Shown: positions 8,719 to 17,198, counted from the stretch's first letter. The stretch: DNA of 42,581 bases from JAJPKK01 sp035311445 (GCA_035311445.1 DATGCX010000114.1:1-42581), one strand, 5' to 3'. Numbers and translations are program-made. The notes: generated by a model not told the origin, from the sequence alone.

Positions 8719-11700
8719 TCCGCGGGCCTTCCGGCGGTGAGGTCGCGCGCGTCGTCTTCGAAATGGAAGTAGCGACGCTGCAGGCGATCGAACCACAGAT
8801 AGATCACCGGTGTGGTGAACAGCGTGAGCACCTGGCTGACCAGGAGCCCGCCGACGATCGAAATGCCGAGCGGGTGGCGCAGCTCGGAACCGACGCCGGT
8901 GCCGATCATCAGAGGCAGGGCGCCGAGCACGGCCGCAAAGGTGGTCATCAGGATCGGGCGGAACCGCAGCAGGCACGCCTGGTAAATCGCCTCGCGCGGC
9001 GACTTGTTCTCATTGCGCTCGGCGTCGAGCGCGAAGTCGATCATCATGATCGCATTCTTCTTGACGATGCCGATCAGCAGAATGATGCCAATGATGGCGA
9101 TGACTGTGAGGTCGTCGCCCGCCGCAATCAGCGCCAGCAGCGCTCCGATGCCCGCGGACGGCAGCGTCGAGAGAATGGTGACGGGGTGGATGAAGCTCTC
9201 GTACAGCACACCCAGCACGATGTAGACCGTCACGATGGCAGCGAGGATCAGCAGCAACTCGTTCGACAACGAGCGCTGGAAGGCGAGCGCGGCGCCCTGC
9301 AGCTTGATGACGGCGCTGCGCGGCAGCCCGATCTCCTGGGCGGCGCGCATGATATCGTCGACCGCTTCGCCGAGCGATGCGCCGGGAGCGAGATTGAAAG
9401 AGATCGAGGTCGAGGGAAACTGGCCGAGATGGTCGATACGCAGCGGCGCGGTCTCCTCACGCACGCGGGCGACGACCGAGAGCGGCACCTGGCCGGTGCC
9501 GGTCGAGGTCGGGACATAAATTGACGTCAGCGACTGCAGTGAGGATTGCTGCTTGGGATCGGCCTCGAGGATCACCCGCTTCTGGTTGGAATTGGTGAAG
9601 ATGGTGGAGACGATGCGCTGGCCGAACGCATCATAGAGCGCGTTGTCGATGGTCGCCGGGGTGATGCCGAACCGACCGGCGGTGTCGCGGTCGATTTCGA
9701 TATAGGCTGACAGCCCGTTAGCCTGGATATCGCTCGACACGTCGGCGAAATTCGGCATGGAGGCGAGCTTTTCCACAAGGCGCGGCGCCGATTCGGCGAG
9801 TTCCTTGGAATTGGCGTCCTCCAGGATGAACTGATACTGGGTGCGGCTGACCTGATCGTCGATGGTCAGGTCCTGAACGGGTTGCATGAACAGCGATATG
9901 CCGCCCACCTGCGCTGCCGTGCGTGTCAGCCGTCTGATGATCTCGCTCACATCGGCGGTGCGGGTTTCATGCGGCTTGAGATTGATGAGCAGCCGCCCGC
10001 TGTTGAGCGTGATGTTGGTGCCATCGACGCCGATGAAGGAGGACAGGCTCTCCACATCGGGATCCTTGAGGATGGCGTCGGCGAGCGCCTGCTGGCGCTC
10101 GGCCATAGCGCCGAACGAGATCGACTGGGGTGCCTCGGAAATGCCCTGGATCAGGCCGGTGTCCTGCACCGGAAAGAATCCTTTTGGAATGACGACGTAG
10201 AGCCAGGCTGTCAGCGCCAGGGTCCCGAGCGCTACCACGAGGGTTGCGGTTTGCCGTTCGAGCACACCGCGAAGCAGATACGCATAGCCGTCGATGAGCC
10301 GATCGAACCACGCGTGGGTGAGCCGCTGAAATGCATTCTCCTGCACCTCGGCTGCGGGTTTGAGCAGCTTGGCGCAGGCCATGGGCACAAGGGTCAGCGA
10401 CACCACCGCCGAGATCAGAATGGTGATCGCGAGCGTGATGGCGAACTCGCGGAACAGCCGGCCCACCACGTCGCCCATGAACAGCAGGGGGATAAGCACA
10501 GCGATGAGCGATATCGTCAGCGAGATGATGGTGAAGCCGATCTGCTCGGAGCCTTTCAGCGCGGCTTGCAGCGGCGAATCGCCCTCCTCGATGTAACGGG
10601 AGATGTTCTCGATCACCACGATCGCGTCATCGACCACGAACCCCGATGAGATGGTCAGGGCCATCAGCGTCAAATTGTTGAGACTGAAGCCGAGCAGGTA
10701 CATGGCGCCGAAAGTCCCGATCAGCGACAGCGGCACCGACAGGCTCGGGATGATGGTGGCGCGGGCGCTGCGCAGGAAAACGAAGATCACCAGCACGACC
10801 AGGACGACGGCCAGCAGCAGCTCGAATTCCACGTCCGCGACCGAGGCCCGGATCGTCACGGTGCGATCGGTCAACACCGAAACGTCGATCGCGGCAGGCA
10901 GCGCGGCCTGCAACTGCGGAAGCAGCGCCTTGATATTGTCGACCACCTCGATGACGTTGGCAGCGGGCTGGCGTTGGACGTTGAGAATGACGGCCGGCGT
11001 CACGTTCATCCAGGCGGCGAGCTTGGTGTTTTGCGCGCCGTCGACCGCATTGGCGACATCGCGCAGCCGCACCGGGGAGCCGTTGCGGTACGCGATCACG
11101 AGATCGCGATAGCCTTCAGCGCTCATCAGCTGATCGTTGGCGTTGATGGTGGACGCACGCGTTGGCCCGTCGAAATTGCCCTTCGGGGTGTTGACGTTGG
11201 CGTTGCTGAGCGTCGTGCGGAGATCGTCGATGTTGAGCCCGTAGGCCGCAAGCTTGCGGATGTCGGCCTGGATGCGCACTGCCGGCTTCTGCCCGCCGCT
11301 GATGGTGACGAGGCCGACGCCGGGAAGCTGCGAAATCTTTTGCGCGAGCCGCGTATCGGCGAGTTCCTGGACTTCCGGCAGTGGCAGCGTTTCCGAACGC
11401 AGCGCGAGCGTCAGGATCGGGGCATCGGCCGGGTTGACCTTGGCGTAGATCGGTGGCGCCGGCAGGTCCGACGGCAACAGGTTCCCGGCCGCATTGATCG
11501 CCGCCTGTACCTCCTGTTCGGCGACGTCGAGGCTGAGGTTGAGACTGAACTGAAGTGTAATAACCGACGCGCCGGCCGATGTCGCCGAACTCATCTGGTT
11601 GAGCGCCGGCATCTGGCCGAGCTGGACTTCGAGCGGCGCCGTCACCGAGGAGGTCATCACGTCCGGGCTGGCACCCGGATACAAGGTCTGCACCTGGATG

Positions 11701-11831
11701 GTCGGATAATCGACTTCGGGTAGTGCCGCGAGCGCCAAAAAACGATAGGCGACCATGCCAGAGAGCATGATCGCTATCATCAGCAGCGTGGTCGCTACCG
11801 GCCGCATGATGAAGGGGCGCGACGGGCTCAT
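8715..11831 (-). CDS. mdtB: RND efflux permease, MdtB-type
   Basis: The 1038-residue permease is the first of two different RND subunits in this operon. It begins MSPSRPFIMRPVATTLLMIA and carries ALPEVDYPTIQVQTLYPGAS, the TM4 relay in SSGFVVDDAIVVIENISRY, the mid-protein VIPKGFFPVQDTGL and the late GIVKKNAIMMIDFAL motif. Length matches the MdtB family (about 1040). In the known MdtABC pump, MdtB and MdtC form a heterotrimer fed by MdtA and export drugs, bile salts and novobiocin; that substrate range is not implied here. The stop (TGA, 8717-8715) overlaps the mdtC start by four bases. It begins 57 bases after the adaptor gene. Confidence 0.93.
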   Translation of the reverse strand: MSPSRPFIMRPVATTLLMIAIMLSGMVAYRFLALAALPEVDYPTIQVQTLYPGASPDVMTSSVTAPLEVQLGQMPALNQMSSATSAGASVITLQFSLNLSLDVAEQEVQAAINAAGNLLPSDLPAPPIYAKVNPADAPILTLALRSETLPLPEVQELADTRLAQKISQLPGVGLVTISGGQKPAVRIQADIRKLAAYGLNIDDLRTTLSNANVNTPKGNFDGPTRASTINANDQLMSAEGYRDLVIAYRNGSPVRLRDVANAVDGAQNTKLAAWMNVTPAVILNVQRQPAANVIEVVDNIKALLPQLQAALPAAIDVSVLTDRTVTIRASVADVEFELLLAVVLVVLVIFVFLRSARATIIPSLSVPLSLIGTFGAMYLLGFSLNNLTLMALTISSGFVVDDAIVVIENISRYIEEGDSPLQAALKGSEQIGFTIISLTISLIAVLIPLLFMGDVVGRLFREFAITLAITILISAVVSLTLVPMACAKLLKPAAEVQENAFQRLTHAWFDRLIDGYAYLLRGVLERQTATLVVALGTLALTAWLYVVIPKGFFPVQDTGLIQGISEAPQSISFGAMAERQQALADAILKDPDVESLSSFIGVDGTNITLNSGRLLINLKPHETRTADVSEIIRRLTRTAAQVGGISLFMQPVQDLTIDDQVSRTQYQFILEDANSKELAESAPRLVEKLASMPNFADVSSDIQANGLSAYIEIDRDTAGRFGITPATIDNALYDAFGQRIVSTIFTNSNQKRVILEADPKQQSSLQSLTSIYVPTSTGTGQVPLSVVARVREETAPLRIDHLGQFPSTSISFNLAPGASLGEAVDDIMRAAQEIGLPRSAVIKLQGAALAFQRSLSNELLLILAAIVTVYIVLGVLYESFIHPVTILSTLPSAGIGALLALIAAGDDLTVIAIIGIILLIGIVKKNAIMMIDFALDAERNENKSPREAIYQACLLRFRPILMTTFAAVLGALPLMIGTGVGSELRHPLGISIVGGLLVSQVLTLFTTPVIYLWFDRLQRRYFHFEDDARDLTAGRPAE

Positions 11832-11888
11832 GGAGGCACTCTTGGACGCACTCGTGAGTGACCACTCACGCGTCGGCGCGATCGGTTA

Positions 11889-13241
11889 TCATGGGGCGCG
11901 CCGCGACCGCCGGCTGCCGTTTTGCGAATCGGCCGGTGCAGTCGTTGCGTTTCCGGTTGTTGCGTTGCCGGGCGTCGCATTTCCAGGAGTTGCGGTCGCC
12001 GGAGACGCATTGCGGTCCGCCGGACCGGCGGCACGACTGTCGGCCTCGCGCGGCACAACCTTGGCGCCATTACGCAGCTTGTCGGCGCCATCGACAACGA
12101 CGCGGTCGCCCGGCGCAAGGCCCGACTGAATCGCGACCCGTTCGGCACTGGCAGGGCCGAGCGTTATCGGCCTTACGGCAACTGTGTTGTCGGCATTGAC
12201 GAGATACACGAACGTGCCGGGCGCGCCGCGTTGGATCGCGCTGGTCGGTACCACGGTCGCGTCGTGAAGGGTATCGATCAGCAACTGAACATTCACAAAC
12301 TGATTGGGAAATAGGCCGTCGTCCTCATTGGCGAATTCAGCGCGCAGCTTCAGCGTGCCAGTGGTGGTATCGATCTGGTTGTCGAACGTTTTCAACACGC
12401 CTGTGGCGAGCTTGACCGCACCGCTGCGATCAAAGGCGGTCACCGGCAGGATCGCGCCGGCGCGCAGCCGCTTGGCGATCTGCGGGAGGTTGTCCTCGGC
12501 CACGGTGAAAATGACGCTGATAGGCCGCAGCTGGGTCAGAACCACAATCCCGTTTGCGTCGTTGGCCGTTACGTAGTTGCCGGGATCGACCAGCCGCAGC
12601 CCGGCTCGGCCGGTGATCGGCGCGATGATGTGGCAATATGCAATGTTGAGCTTCTGAGTATCGATCTGCGCCCGGTCTGCGATGACCAGGCCCTTGTCCT
12701 GCGCCACAAGCGAAATTTGCGTATCGAGCTGCTGGCGCGGAATGGCATTGGTCTTGGCGAGGTCCTGATAGCGCTTGAGGTCGAGTTCAGCGGCCTGCAG
12801 CAGCGCCTGGTCGCGCTCAAGCGCTCCCTGAGCCTGCGCGAGAGCGAGCTCATAAGGGCGCGAATCAATCTCGGCGACAAGGTCGCCTTTGTTGATCATC
12901 TGCCCTTCCTGGTAGGCAACGCGGACGAGCTGGCCGCTGATTTGCGATCGAATGGTTACGGTGGCAAGCGACGTCACCGTGCCGAGCCCATTGAGCGTGA
13001 CGTCGATGTCGCCGGTGACGGCGGGAGCCGCGACGACCGGCATCGCAGCGGCAAATGGATTTTGCCGCTGCGGTGGCGGCGCCGGCTGTCTGCCATAAAG
13101 CCACCAGCCGACCGCCGCCGCTGCGACCACGAGAATCAAAAGCCCCAGCCGTCGGCCTTTCTTCCGCGCCACGGGTTTGCGCATTGCCGGCTTGTCGAGC
13201 GGTTCCGTCCTGGCGAAATCCGTGGTGGTGCGGTCGTCCAT
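11889..13241 (-). CDS. mdtA: RND periplasmic adaptor subunit, MdtA-type
   Basis: The 450-residue membrane-fusion protein has a cytoplasmic basic start, one helix at about residues 27-47 (LGLLILVVAAAAVGWWLYG) and the HlyD-type biotinyl-lipoyl half-motifs. An alpha-hairpin with ALAQAQGALERDQALLQAAE follows, then a beta-barrel segment (LFPNQFVNVQLLIDT). It bridges the two permeases and the OprM-like channel across the periplasm. The C-terminal tail is low in complexity, with near-repeats of Asn-Ala-Thr-Pro/Thr-Gly between about residues 418 and 440. It is the first gene of a minus-strand operon, and its promoter should lie in 13242-13750. Confidence 0.9.
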   Translation of the reverse strand: MDDRTTTDFARTEPLDKPAMRKPVARKKGRRLGLLILVVAAAAVGWWLYGRQPAPPPQRQNPFAAAMPVVAAPAVTGDIDVTLNGLGTVTSLATVTIRSQISGQLVRVAYQEGQMINKGDLVAEIDSRPYELALAQAQGALERDQALLQAAELDLKRYQDLAKTNAIPRQQLDTQISLVAQDKGLVIADRAQIDTQKLNIAYCHIIAPITGRAGLRLVDPGNYVTANDANGIVVLTQLRPISVIFTVAEDNLPQIAKRLRAGAILPVTAFDRSGAVKLATGVLKTFDNQIDTTTGTLKLRAEFANEDDGLFPNQFVNVQLLIDTLHDATVVPTSAIQRGAPGTFVYLVNADNTVAVRPITLGPASAERVAIQSGLAPGDRVVVDGADKLRNGAKVVPREADSRAAGPADRNASPATATPGNATPGNATTGNATTAPADSQNGSRRSRRAP

Positions 13242-13750
13242 GAGTTGCCGTCAACGCCCTGCCGTTCAACCGAATAAACCGGCGCGGCTGCATCATGCGC
13301 CAGACACGCCGGCAATCGCGTGGCCTCAATTCGTCAATTTCTCACAAATGGACGCCATCTTACCAGATCAGACAATCCCATGTTCCGAAACCAGACGTTA
13401 CGGACGTGTTTCCGATGGATGAAAAAACGTCAATGTGACCGATGCATGCTGGCAACGGGCGATCGCAGCAGACGTTCCCGGAACAATTCCCGCGCGCGGG
13501 CACTTTCATTGCGTTGCATCAAATAACTGAAACGGAACGGAATTCTGTGGCACTCGATCTGGCTGCGGCGCGCACATGGGCCACACCCGGACGAGGCCGC
13601 AAGCATCCGAAGGTACACGGCTGCTCCTTGTCGGCAGGGCAGCGTATGAAACCGCACGGCGGATGTATCCGCAGGATCGGATCGATTATCGGTGTGGGGC
13701 GAGGATGATTGAGCGGAGCTACGAGTGCGATGCGGCCATCGGAGGCTAAT
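13242..13750. other. Gene-free 5' region of the mdtA operon
   Basis: No convincing coding frame is seen in these 509 bases. The region should hold the mdtA promoter, on the minus strand. A weak imperfect dyad lies at 13385-13414 (CCGAAAC on the left arm, GTTTCCG on the right, with an inner ACGT on each side; 9 of 15 positions are symmetric). It could be a repressor operator of TetR type, but there is no adjacent regulator gene to support this. Nothing else stands out. Confidence 0.3.
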
Positions 13751-14512
13751 TCACCACAGCCTCGGCGGCGGAATTGAGTTCCTAGGTTTCTCCTCGGAAG
13801 TTGACGGCTTTGGTGGCGACTGCGCAGCCTGGGGTAAGGGCTGATGCCAATCCTTCTTCGGACTTGGTGAGCTACCGACAGGGGCCTTGTTCGAATCAGG
13901 GGCCTTGTTCGGATAGAGTGTATGCCCGGTGGAGGGTGCCTTATCTAATTCTCTTCGCCCCTGTACCATCACCGCACGTGGTTGGGCCAGGCAATCAGGG
14001 TCTGCTCGGCTAATACTTACAGGTGCGTCGAGACCGAAATTTTTTTGAACGTCTAGCACATGCGTAACAAGCTCCTTGACGAACCCCTCGCAGCCGCTGA
14101 GCACTAGGCCGCGACGGCTTAGGGCGGCGACCAAATCCTTCAGAAACGCCGAATCCTCCAAAGACGCCCAAGAAAAGCTCAAAATCACCTTAACGAACAG
14201 TGCGAGGCCCAATTTCGCGCGATCATCAGCCGTCGGATTGCCCCCACGATATGCCGCCAATAGCGACCCGAATGTAGGGCGTGCCTTGCCGGTATCATCA
14301 GGGGTCTTGGGCGCAAGGTTGTTGTGGTCAAGAACCACCGCTCCAAGAAACTCCTTGATCGATTCGGACAGTGGCTCGCCCGGTGGTCGAAAAGCAGAGT
14401 TTAATCCCTCAACGATCAGGGATTCATGTATGGGGCGCTCCCCTGAGCTGTTGTGTTCCGTCAGCAAATCCCGAATGGTGTCGTCTATGATTTTGTCTGA
14501 AGAGAATGGCAT
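13751..14512 (-). CDS. Hypothetical protein with Pro/Ser/Lys-rich tail
   Basis: The 253-residue product is not recognised. The N-terminal 170 residues are predicted to be mostly helical (for example SIKEFLGAVVLDHNNL and LGLALFVKVILSFSWASLEDSAFLKDLVAAL). The last 75 residues are a low-complexity tail rich in Pro, Ser and Lys, with the near-repeats NKAPDSNKAPVG. The start at 14512 is chosen because GAGGAG lies eight bases upstream; an earlier in-frame start at 14545 lacks this. The gene before it on the strand (14550-14741) ends 37 bases upstream, so they may be co-transcribed. There is no signal peptide. A long plus-strand frame over the same DNA is judged a shadow. Confidence 0.5.
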   Translation of the reverse strand: MPFSSDKIIDDTIRDLLTEHNSSGERPIHESLIVEGLNSAFRPPGEPLSESIKEFLGAVVLDHNNLAPKTPDDTGKARPTFGSLLAAYRGGNPTADDRAKLGLALFVKVILSFSWASLEDSAFLKDLVAALSRRGLVLSGCEGFVKELVTHVLDVQKNFGLDAPVSISRADPDCLAQPRAVMVQGRRELDKAPSTGHTLYPNKAPDSNKAPVGSSPSPKKDWHQPLPQAAQSPPKPSTSEEKPRNSIPPPRLW

Positions 14513-14549
14513 CCGTAGCGCTCCTCTGTCGGGGCGCCCCCACAAAGTG

Positions 14550-14741
14550 TCATTGTGCCGCGTCTTGGTGAGAGAGGGAAGGCGGGCTGTTAGCCCGCCT
14601 CACCGCCATCAACCGCTCCTTCAGCTGCTTGAACTCTTCTGCCCCTTTGGCGATGGCCTCTGCTTCGCTGGTGGCTTCAACGTCACCAAGCCAGACCGCT
14701 TTGGCGCGGAGGATCAGGATGGACCATCGTACCAACTTCAT
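14550..14741 (-). CDS. Small conserved-looking rhizobial protein
   Basis: The 63-residue product from the ATG at 14741 reads MKLVRWSILILRAKAVWLGD, then VEATSEAEAIAKGAEEF and a charged end. This is the pattern of very small rhizobial proteins of the type 'xxxVxLLRxKAxxLGxVEAxdeaeAiakAaeeF', recalled from general familiarity and not from a search. A longer frame starting at 14846 is open but its first 35 residues do not fit the pattern. It is probably cytoplasmic. The gene sits 37 bases upstream of the 253-residue hypothetical on the same strand, which suggests a two-gene unit. Confidence 0.55.
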   Translation of the reverse strand: MKLVRWSILILRAKAVWLGDVEATSEAEAIAKGAEEFKQLKERLMAVRRANSPPSLSHQDAAQ

Positions 14742-14984
14742 CGTCGCCCAGACCGCAAAGCCTGTCGCTGCCATTGCGGCTGGGGCGGTGAGTGCTACCG
14801 TACTCAACGCGCATCCCCACATTTGGCACATCGAAAGCCAGCACACCGTGGCGCTCTACTCCAACATCGGAACCGCAACGGTTACGTCGTCCGTGAGCGC
14901 ATCGACCGCGGTGAGCACCTGAGCGTTGGCCCCAAACGCCAAGGCACCGGCCCCAACGTGGTGAAACGGGATCGACCGTCAAGC

Positions 14985-15018
14985 GCCAGAAGTGCCGATG
15001 AAACGGGCACTTTCTGGC
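14985..15018. other. Strong isolated hairpin
   Basis: A 12-bp stem with one bulged base and a 9-base loop (GCCAGAAGTGCC / GGCACTTTCTGGC) lies in the gene-free interval 14742-15075. It is about 58 bases past the minus-strand stop at 15076, so it may stabilise or end that transcript, but no T-tract follows. Nothing else is recognised in the interval. Confidence 0.45.
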
Positions 15019-15075
15019 ACTCGGCCGCATTCGACCACACAGAACTTTTTGAACTATCTCTACGGCAGTTAGTGC

Positions 15076-15264
15076 CTAGGCAGTGCGCGCGGGCCTGCCG
15101 CAGGCAAGCATCGTATCGACCTTGGCCATGAGCGCTCGCGATTCGGCGATCGTCTTTCGGGCGGCCGCCACGTGTTCCGTTATTTCAAGCCGCAGCAGAA
15201 ATATGTGCCGCGTGTGTTCGGGTGAACCTGCGGCTACTTTTCGGTTGAATTCGGCTTGCGGCAC
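15076..15264 (-). CDS. Small helical protein, paralogue of 15395-15550
   Basis: The 62-residue product starts at a GTG at 15264, with GGGAG six bases upstream, and ends in ITEHVAAARKTIAESRALMAKVDTML plus a short basic tail (written here in two overlapping parts: ITEHVAAARKTIAESRAL and SRALMAKVDTML). The amphipathic C-terminal helix shares its layout with the next small gene (IAQSHALIAEVDAIL). The frame is open to a TTG at 15300, but the GTG has the better ribosome binding site. Function is unknown. It belongs to the gene-poor island of very small genes. Confidence 0.5.
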   Translation of the reverse strand: MPQAEFNRKVAAGSPEHTRHIFLLRLEITEHVAAARKTIAESRALMAKVDTMLACGRPARTA

Positions 15265-15394
15265 GTCGTGCTCCCATTTGCTCTTGAGGCGGGAGCGCAA
15301 ATCGTCTCTCAGCCACCGACGCCCGGGCGGCAGTTGCCAGTGATGGGCTCAAGCTATCACGAACCTGCGAACTTGACGACACGAACGTACAAAC

Positions 15395-15550
15395 TTAACG
15401 AATCGTGCCATTGAGGCCGCTACGGAGGATTGCATCGACCTCAGCGATCAGGGCGTGCGATTGGGCAATTGCTTCCTGCGCCTCACTCGACACTTGGAAC
15501 GCTCGTCGGGTGTGATCCACCAATTCATTGATGAGTCGTCCTTGCAGCAT
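15395..15550 (-). CDS. Very small helical protein, paralogue of 15076-15264
   Basis: This 51-residue frame starts MLQGRLINELVDHTRRAF and ends AIAQSHALIAEVDAILRSG followed by LNGTIR. The segment EAIAQSHALIAEVDAIL parallels KTIAESRALMAKVDTML in the neighbouring gene: a small residue, Ser, helix-forming residues, then V-D-x-I/M-L. The likeness supports a real gene or recent pseudogene. No clear Shine-Dalgarno sequence is seen before the ATG at 15550, so the start is uncertain. A GC-rich hairpin (15570-15613) lies just upstream. Confidence 0.35.
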   Translation of the reverse strand: MLQGRLINELVDHTRRAFQVSSEAQEAIAQSHALIAEVDAILRSGLNGTIR

Positions 15551-15569
15551 CGCTTCGCAGCAAAGGAAT

Positions 15570-15613
15570 GCCCCGATCGAGGGGTGGGAAGATGGAGGAG
15601 ACCTGATCGGGGC
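15570..15613. repeat. GCCCCGATC / GATCGGGGC hairpin
   Basis: A perfect 9-bp stem (15570-15578 with 15605-15613) closes a 26-base loop. On the plus strand a T-run (seven T's) occurs 18 bases later. It is the first of a cluster of GCCCCG/CGGGGC hairpins spread over 15.5-18.4 kb. Confidence 0.6.
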
Positions 15614-15775
15614 GTTGGTGCACCAGTCCTATTTTTTTAGCATTTCGCGGCAGCTGAGGCACAAACACAAATCCTGTCAAATTGTTGCGGGTTGTCGGTG
15701 TGGCAACTATGCTAGCTGCTCCTTGCTCTGTCCCATATCGGAGCACCGGCTCCGGGCCCCCGAGAATATGCTCTG

Positions 15776-15804
15776 AAAGCGATCCCTATAGCGCTCATAG
15801 ATAT
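15776..15804. repeat. Dispersed repeat, copy 1 (CCCTATA...GCTCATAGATAT)
   Basis: This 29-base segment matches 17974-18003 at about 25 positions with one indel. Both begin AAAGC and end GCTCATAGATAT. Both copies lie 70-115 bases upstream of a small plus-strand gene. A shared promoter or regulatory element, or one end of a mobile repeat, are possible readings. Confidence 0.55.
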
Positions 15805-15854
15805 CCACAGAGCTGCAAGGAGCGGTAGCTTTCGGTTGCTCGCACAACGTGAGC

Positions 15855-15898
15855 GTGGCTCCAGACCTCTCCCTCAGCCCCAAAGAGGTCGGGGCCAC
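15855..15898 (+). promoter_or_regulatory. Long hairpin directly upstream of a Shine-Dalgarno sequence
   Basis: A stem of about 15 pairs forms between 15855-15870 and 15884-15898 (GTGGC..GACCTCT with AGAGGTC..GCCAC), with one bulge and one wobble and a 13-base loop. It ends six bases before the GGAGGAG of the gene at 15918. In the mRNA it would sit at the ribosome entry site, so control of translation is possible. Part of it (AAGAGGTCGGGGCC) recurs at 17931-17944. Confidence 0.45.
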
Positions 15899-15917
15899 CA
15901 AGGGGAGGAGATCAATA

Positions 15918-16109
15918 ATGCCCTCTTGGACGTGTACGATTTGCCGACAGGTGGTGGAGTTGCGGGAAGACGGTAGACCTCGGTGGCCGGTAAAGACGTA
16001 CGACGCCTGCAAGCTCCAGCATCACTATCTAGGTAATGCCTGCATTGCTTACGGGCAGCCGGATGTCGCCAAGGAGTTGATCAGGATGGTGAATGCTGCC
16101 GCGAAGTAG
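15918..16109 (+). CDS. Small CxxC protein
   Basis: The 63-residue product begins MPSWTCTICRQVVELREDG. It carries one CxxC pair (Cys6 and Cys9) and two later Cys residues near residues 34 and 44 (DACKLQHHYLGNACIAYGQ), so it could bind one zinc ion as a short ribbon. The start at 15918 has an excellent ribosome binding site (GGGGAGGAG, seven bases upstream). The frame is open 23 codons earlier, but those codons overlap the upstream hairpin and lack a ribosome site. The stop at 16109 is followed after about 35 bases by a perfect 12-bp hairpin that belongs to the convergent RNA candidate. Function is unknown. Confidence 0.65.
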   Translation: MPSWTCTICRQVVELREDGRPRWPVKTYDACKLQHHYLGNACIAYGQPDVAKELIRMVNAAAK

Positions 16110-16137
16110 CTCGACGAGCTTCCTGAAGTAGATGAGC

Positions 16138-16262
16138 TTCCTAAAGAATAGCCCCGGAGAGGGAGGCAAACCGGGGCTATTCCAGGCCGAAGAGCGCAGC
16201 CAGCCTCTGCGCTGAGCATTAAGGCTGAGGTGATTCGAGAGCTCTTACAAGCCACGACTTTC
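16138..16262 (-). ncRNA. Candidate small RNA, copy A of a three-member family
   Basis: Read on the minus strand, this element has three parts. First is a conserved 5' segment with GTGGCTTGTAAGAGCTCTC and then GAATCACCTCAGCC. Second is a 7-bp hairpin (AGCGCAG / CTGCGCT). Third is a perfect 12-bp hairpin (GAATAGCCCCGG / CCGGGGCTATTC) followed by a weak TATTCTTTAG tail. The same order is seen at 17402-17521 and 18283-18422. A possible promoter -35 box TTGACA lies about 25 bases upstream of the conserved segment, without a convincing -10. It lies tail to tail with the CxxC gene. The family assignment and the transcript ends are inference. Confidence 0.42.
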
Positions 16263-16366
16263 AACAATCCACTTAAATCATTGTCAAAGACTGTTCCATT
16301 GCGCTCTCGCACCAGATGTTTGGAACGTTGGCGCGGTGATGGCGTTCATCGGAAAGATTTGGCGCC

Positions 16367-16566
16367 ATGACCGTTCAAGACACATACAGAGACAAAGCTA
16401 CAGAGACAAAGCGCGTTGTTGCGTGGAAACTGCCCAAGGATTGAGCGATCCGGCGGAGCGGGTTGTAATGCTCGGCATTGCTCGCGACTACATAAGTTTG
16501 GCCGACCACGTCGAGCGACGGCACGACCGCAACACAGGCCATAGCCACGAACGCGCAAAGCCATAG
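16367..16566 (+). pseudogene. Small helical gene broken by a 14-bp tandem duplication
   Basis: An ATG at 16367 begins MTVQDTYRDKA and then shifts frame at a perfect 14-base tandem duplication (16385-16398 and 16399-16412, unit TACAGAGACAAAGC), stopping after 25 codons. Removing one unit restores one frame, which reads YRDKARCCVETAQGLSDPAE, then RVVMLGIARDYISLADHVE, to the TAG at 16564. This is the layout of small rhizobial proteins of the 'YRxKAxxCxxxAxxxxDPxxRxxxLxIAxxYxxLA' type. A GTG at 16336 gives an alternative unbroken frame with an unrelated N-terminus, so expression is not excluded. The 3' end also carries a 22-bp tandem duplication. Confidence 0.6.
16385..16412. repeat. 14-bp perfect tandem duplication
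   Basis: The unit TACAGAGACAAAGC is present twice, head to tail. Its length is not a multiple of three, so it frameshifts the small gene that contains it. Confidence 0.95.
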
Positions 16567-16582
16567 CTACGAACGCGCAAAT
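16539..16582. repeat. 22-bp tandem duplication (20 of 22 identical)
   Basis: The unit CCATAGCCACGAACGCGCAA(AG) is followed directly by a second copy with two differences. The stop codon of the broken small gene lies at the start of the second copy. Confidence 0.9.
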
Positions 16583-17198
16583 ATGCCGACAGACGGTTAG
16601 GCTCTTTGCTCTGGTCCCAGCCGTCACAGCGTCGGCCCCGACCTATCCCATCCACCCAAGGTCGGAGCCGTTCTGCCCCACGACCCCCGGCTGCGTGAGT
16701 AGCGGGGCCGCGTCCAGAACTGGGCGACCGGCGGGGTTCGCCGAGCCGAACGCGACGGTAGAGCTGCCGGAAATCGAGGCTGCGCGAGGGCAGCACCGTG
16801 GCCTGCCATCGCATGTTGCGCAGCGTTGCGGGCCGGGCACTGTTGGCGGGCAAGAGAATGCCCCGGTCCCTGCGCGGAGGGTTGTTCGTGCAGCGACCGG
16901 GGCAGTTACGTCGCGACTGAAAGTGGGGGCGATAGTCGCGCGCCAGCAATCAACAGTGTGGGGGTGTGGGTAGTTCCCGAATGGACTCGATATTTTTGCT
17001 GGAGCCAATGGGTTGCGAGCCGCGGGCCGGTGACCTCGAACGGGCTTGATCGCCTCAGCAGCGGGCCGCGCTCCATTGCCGCTCGCGATCGGGCTAATTA
17101 AACGTCACACCGCCCCTGACGAGGCCGGAACCTATCGGTATGTTGGATAGTTGACACTCCAGGCTCATGGCTGTGGGTCCTTAGTCTGGAGGCGTAGG
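16567..17198. other. Gene-free interval with GC-rich hairpins
   Basis: No believable coding frame is seen in these 632 bases. They hold two hairpins. One at 16634-16669 pairs CCGACCT with AGGTCGG, extended by GGC/GCC across one mismatch. The other at 16860-16903 pairs GCCCCGGTC with GACCGGGGC, a perfect 9-bp stem, with an inner CTGC/GCAG. The last 70 bases, upstream of the GTG at 17199, resemble the region upstream of the paralogous gene at 18075, including the shared GGCTGTGGG and GGAGGCGTAG words. That stretch is probably the promoter and leader. Confidence 0.5.

Noticed and set aside
8715..11831. Two large RND genes as a recent duplication
   Set aside because: The two permeases are the diverged MdtB and MdtC types normally found together, not a new duplication.
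13442..13708. 88-residue plus-strand frame upstream of mdtA
   Set aside because: No ribosome site, no family pattern, and it covers the probable promoter region.
14076..15131. 351-residue plus-strand frame
   Set aside because: It lies opposite the 253-residue and 63-residue minus-strand genes, which have good ribosome sites. Its composition (Arg, Ser, Pro, His) is that of a shadow frame.
17041..17065. Plus-strand ATCGCCTCAGC as a fourth copy of the RNA core
   Set aside because: Only about 11 bases match and no terminator hairpin with T-tract follows; probably chance.
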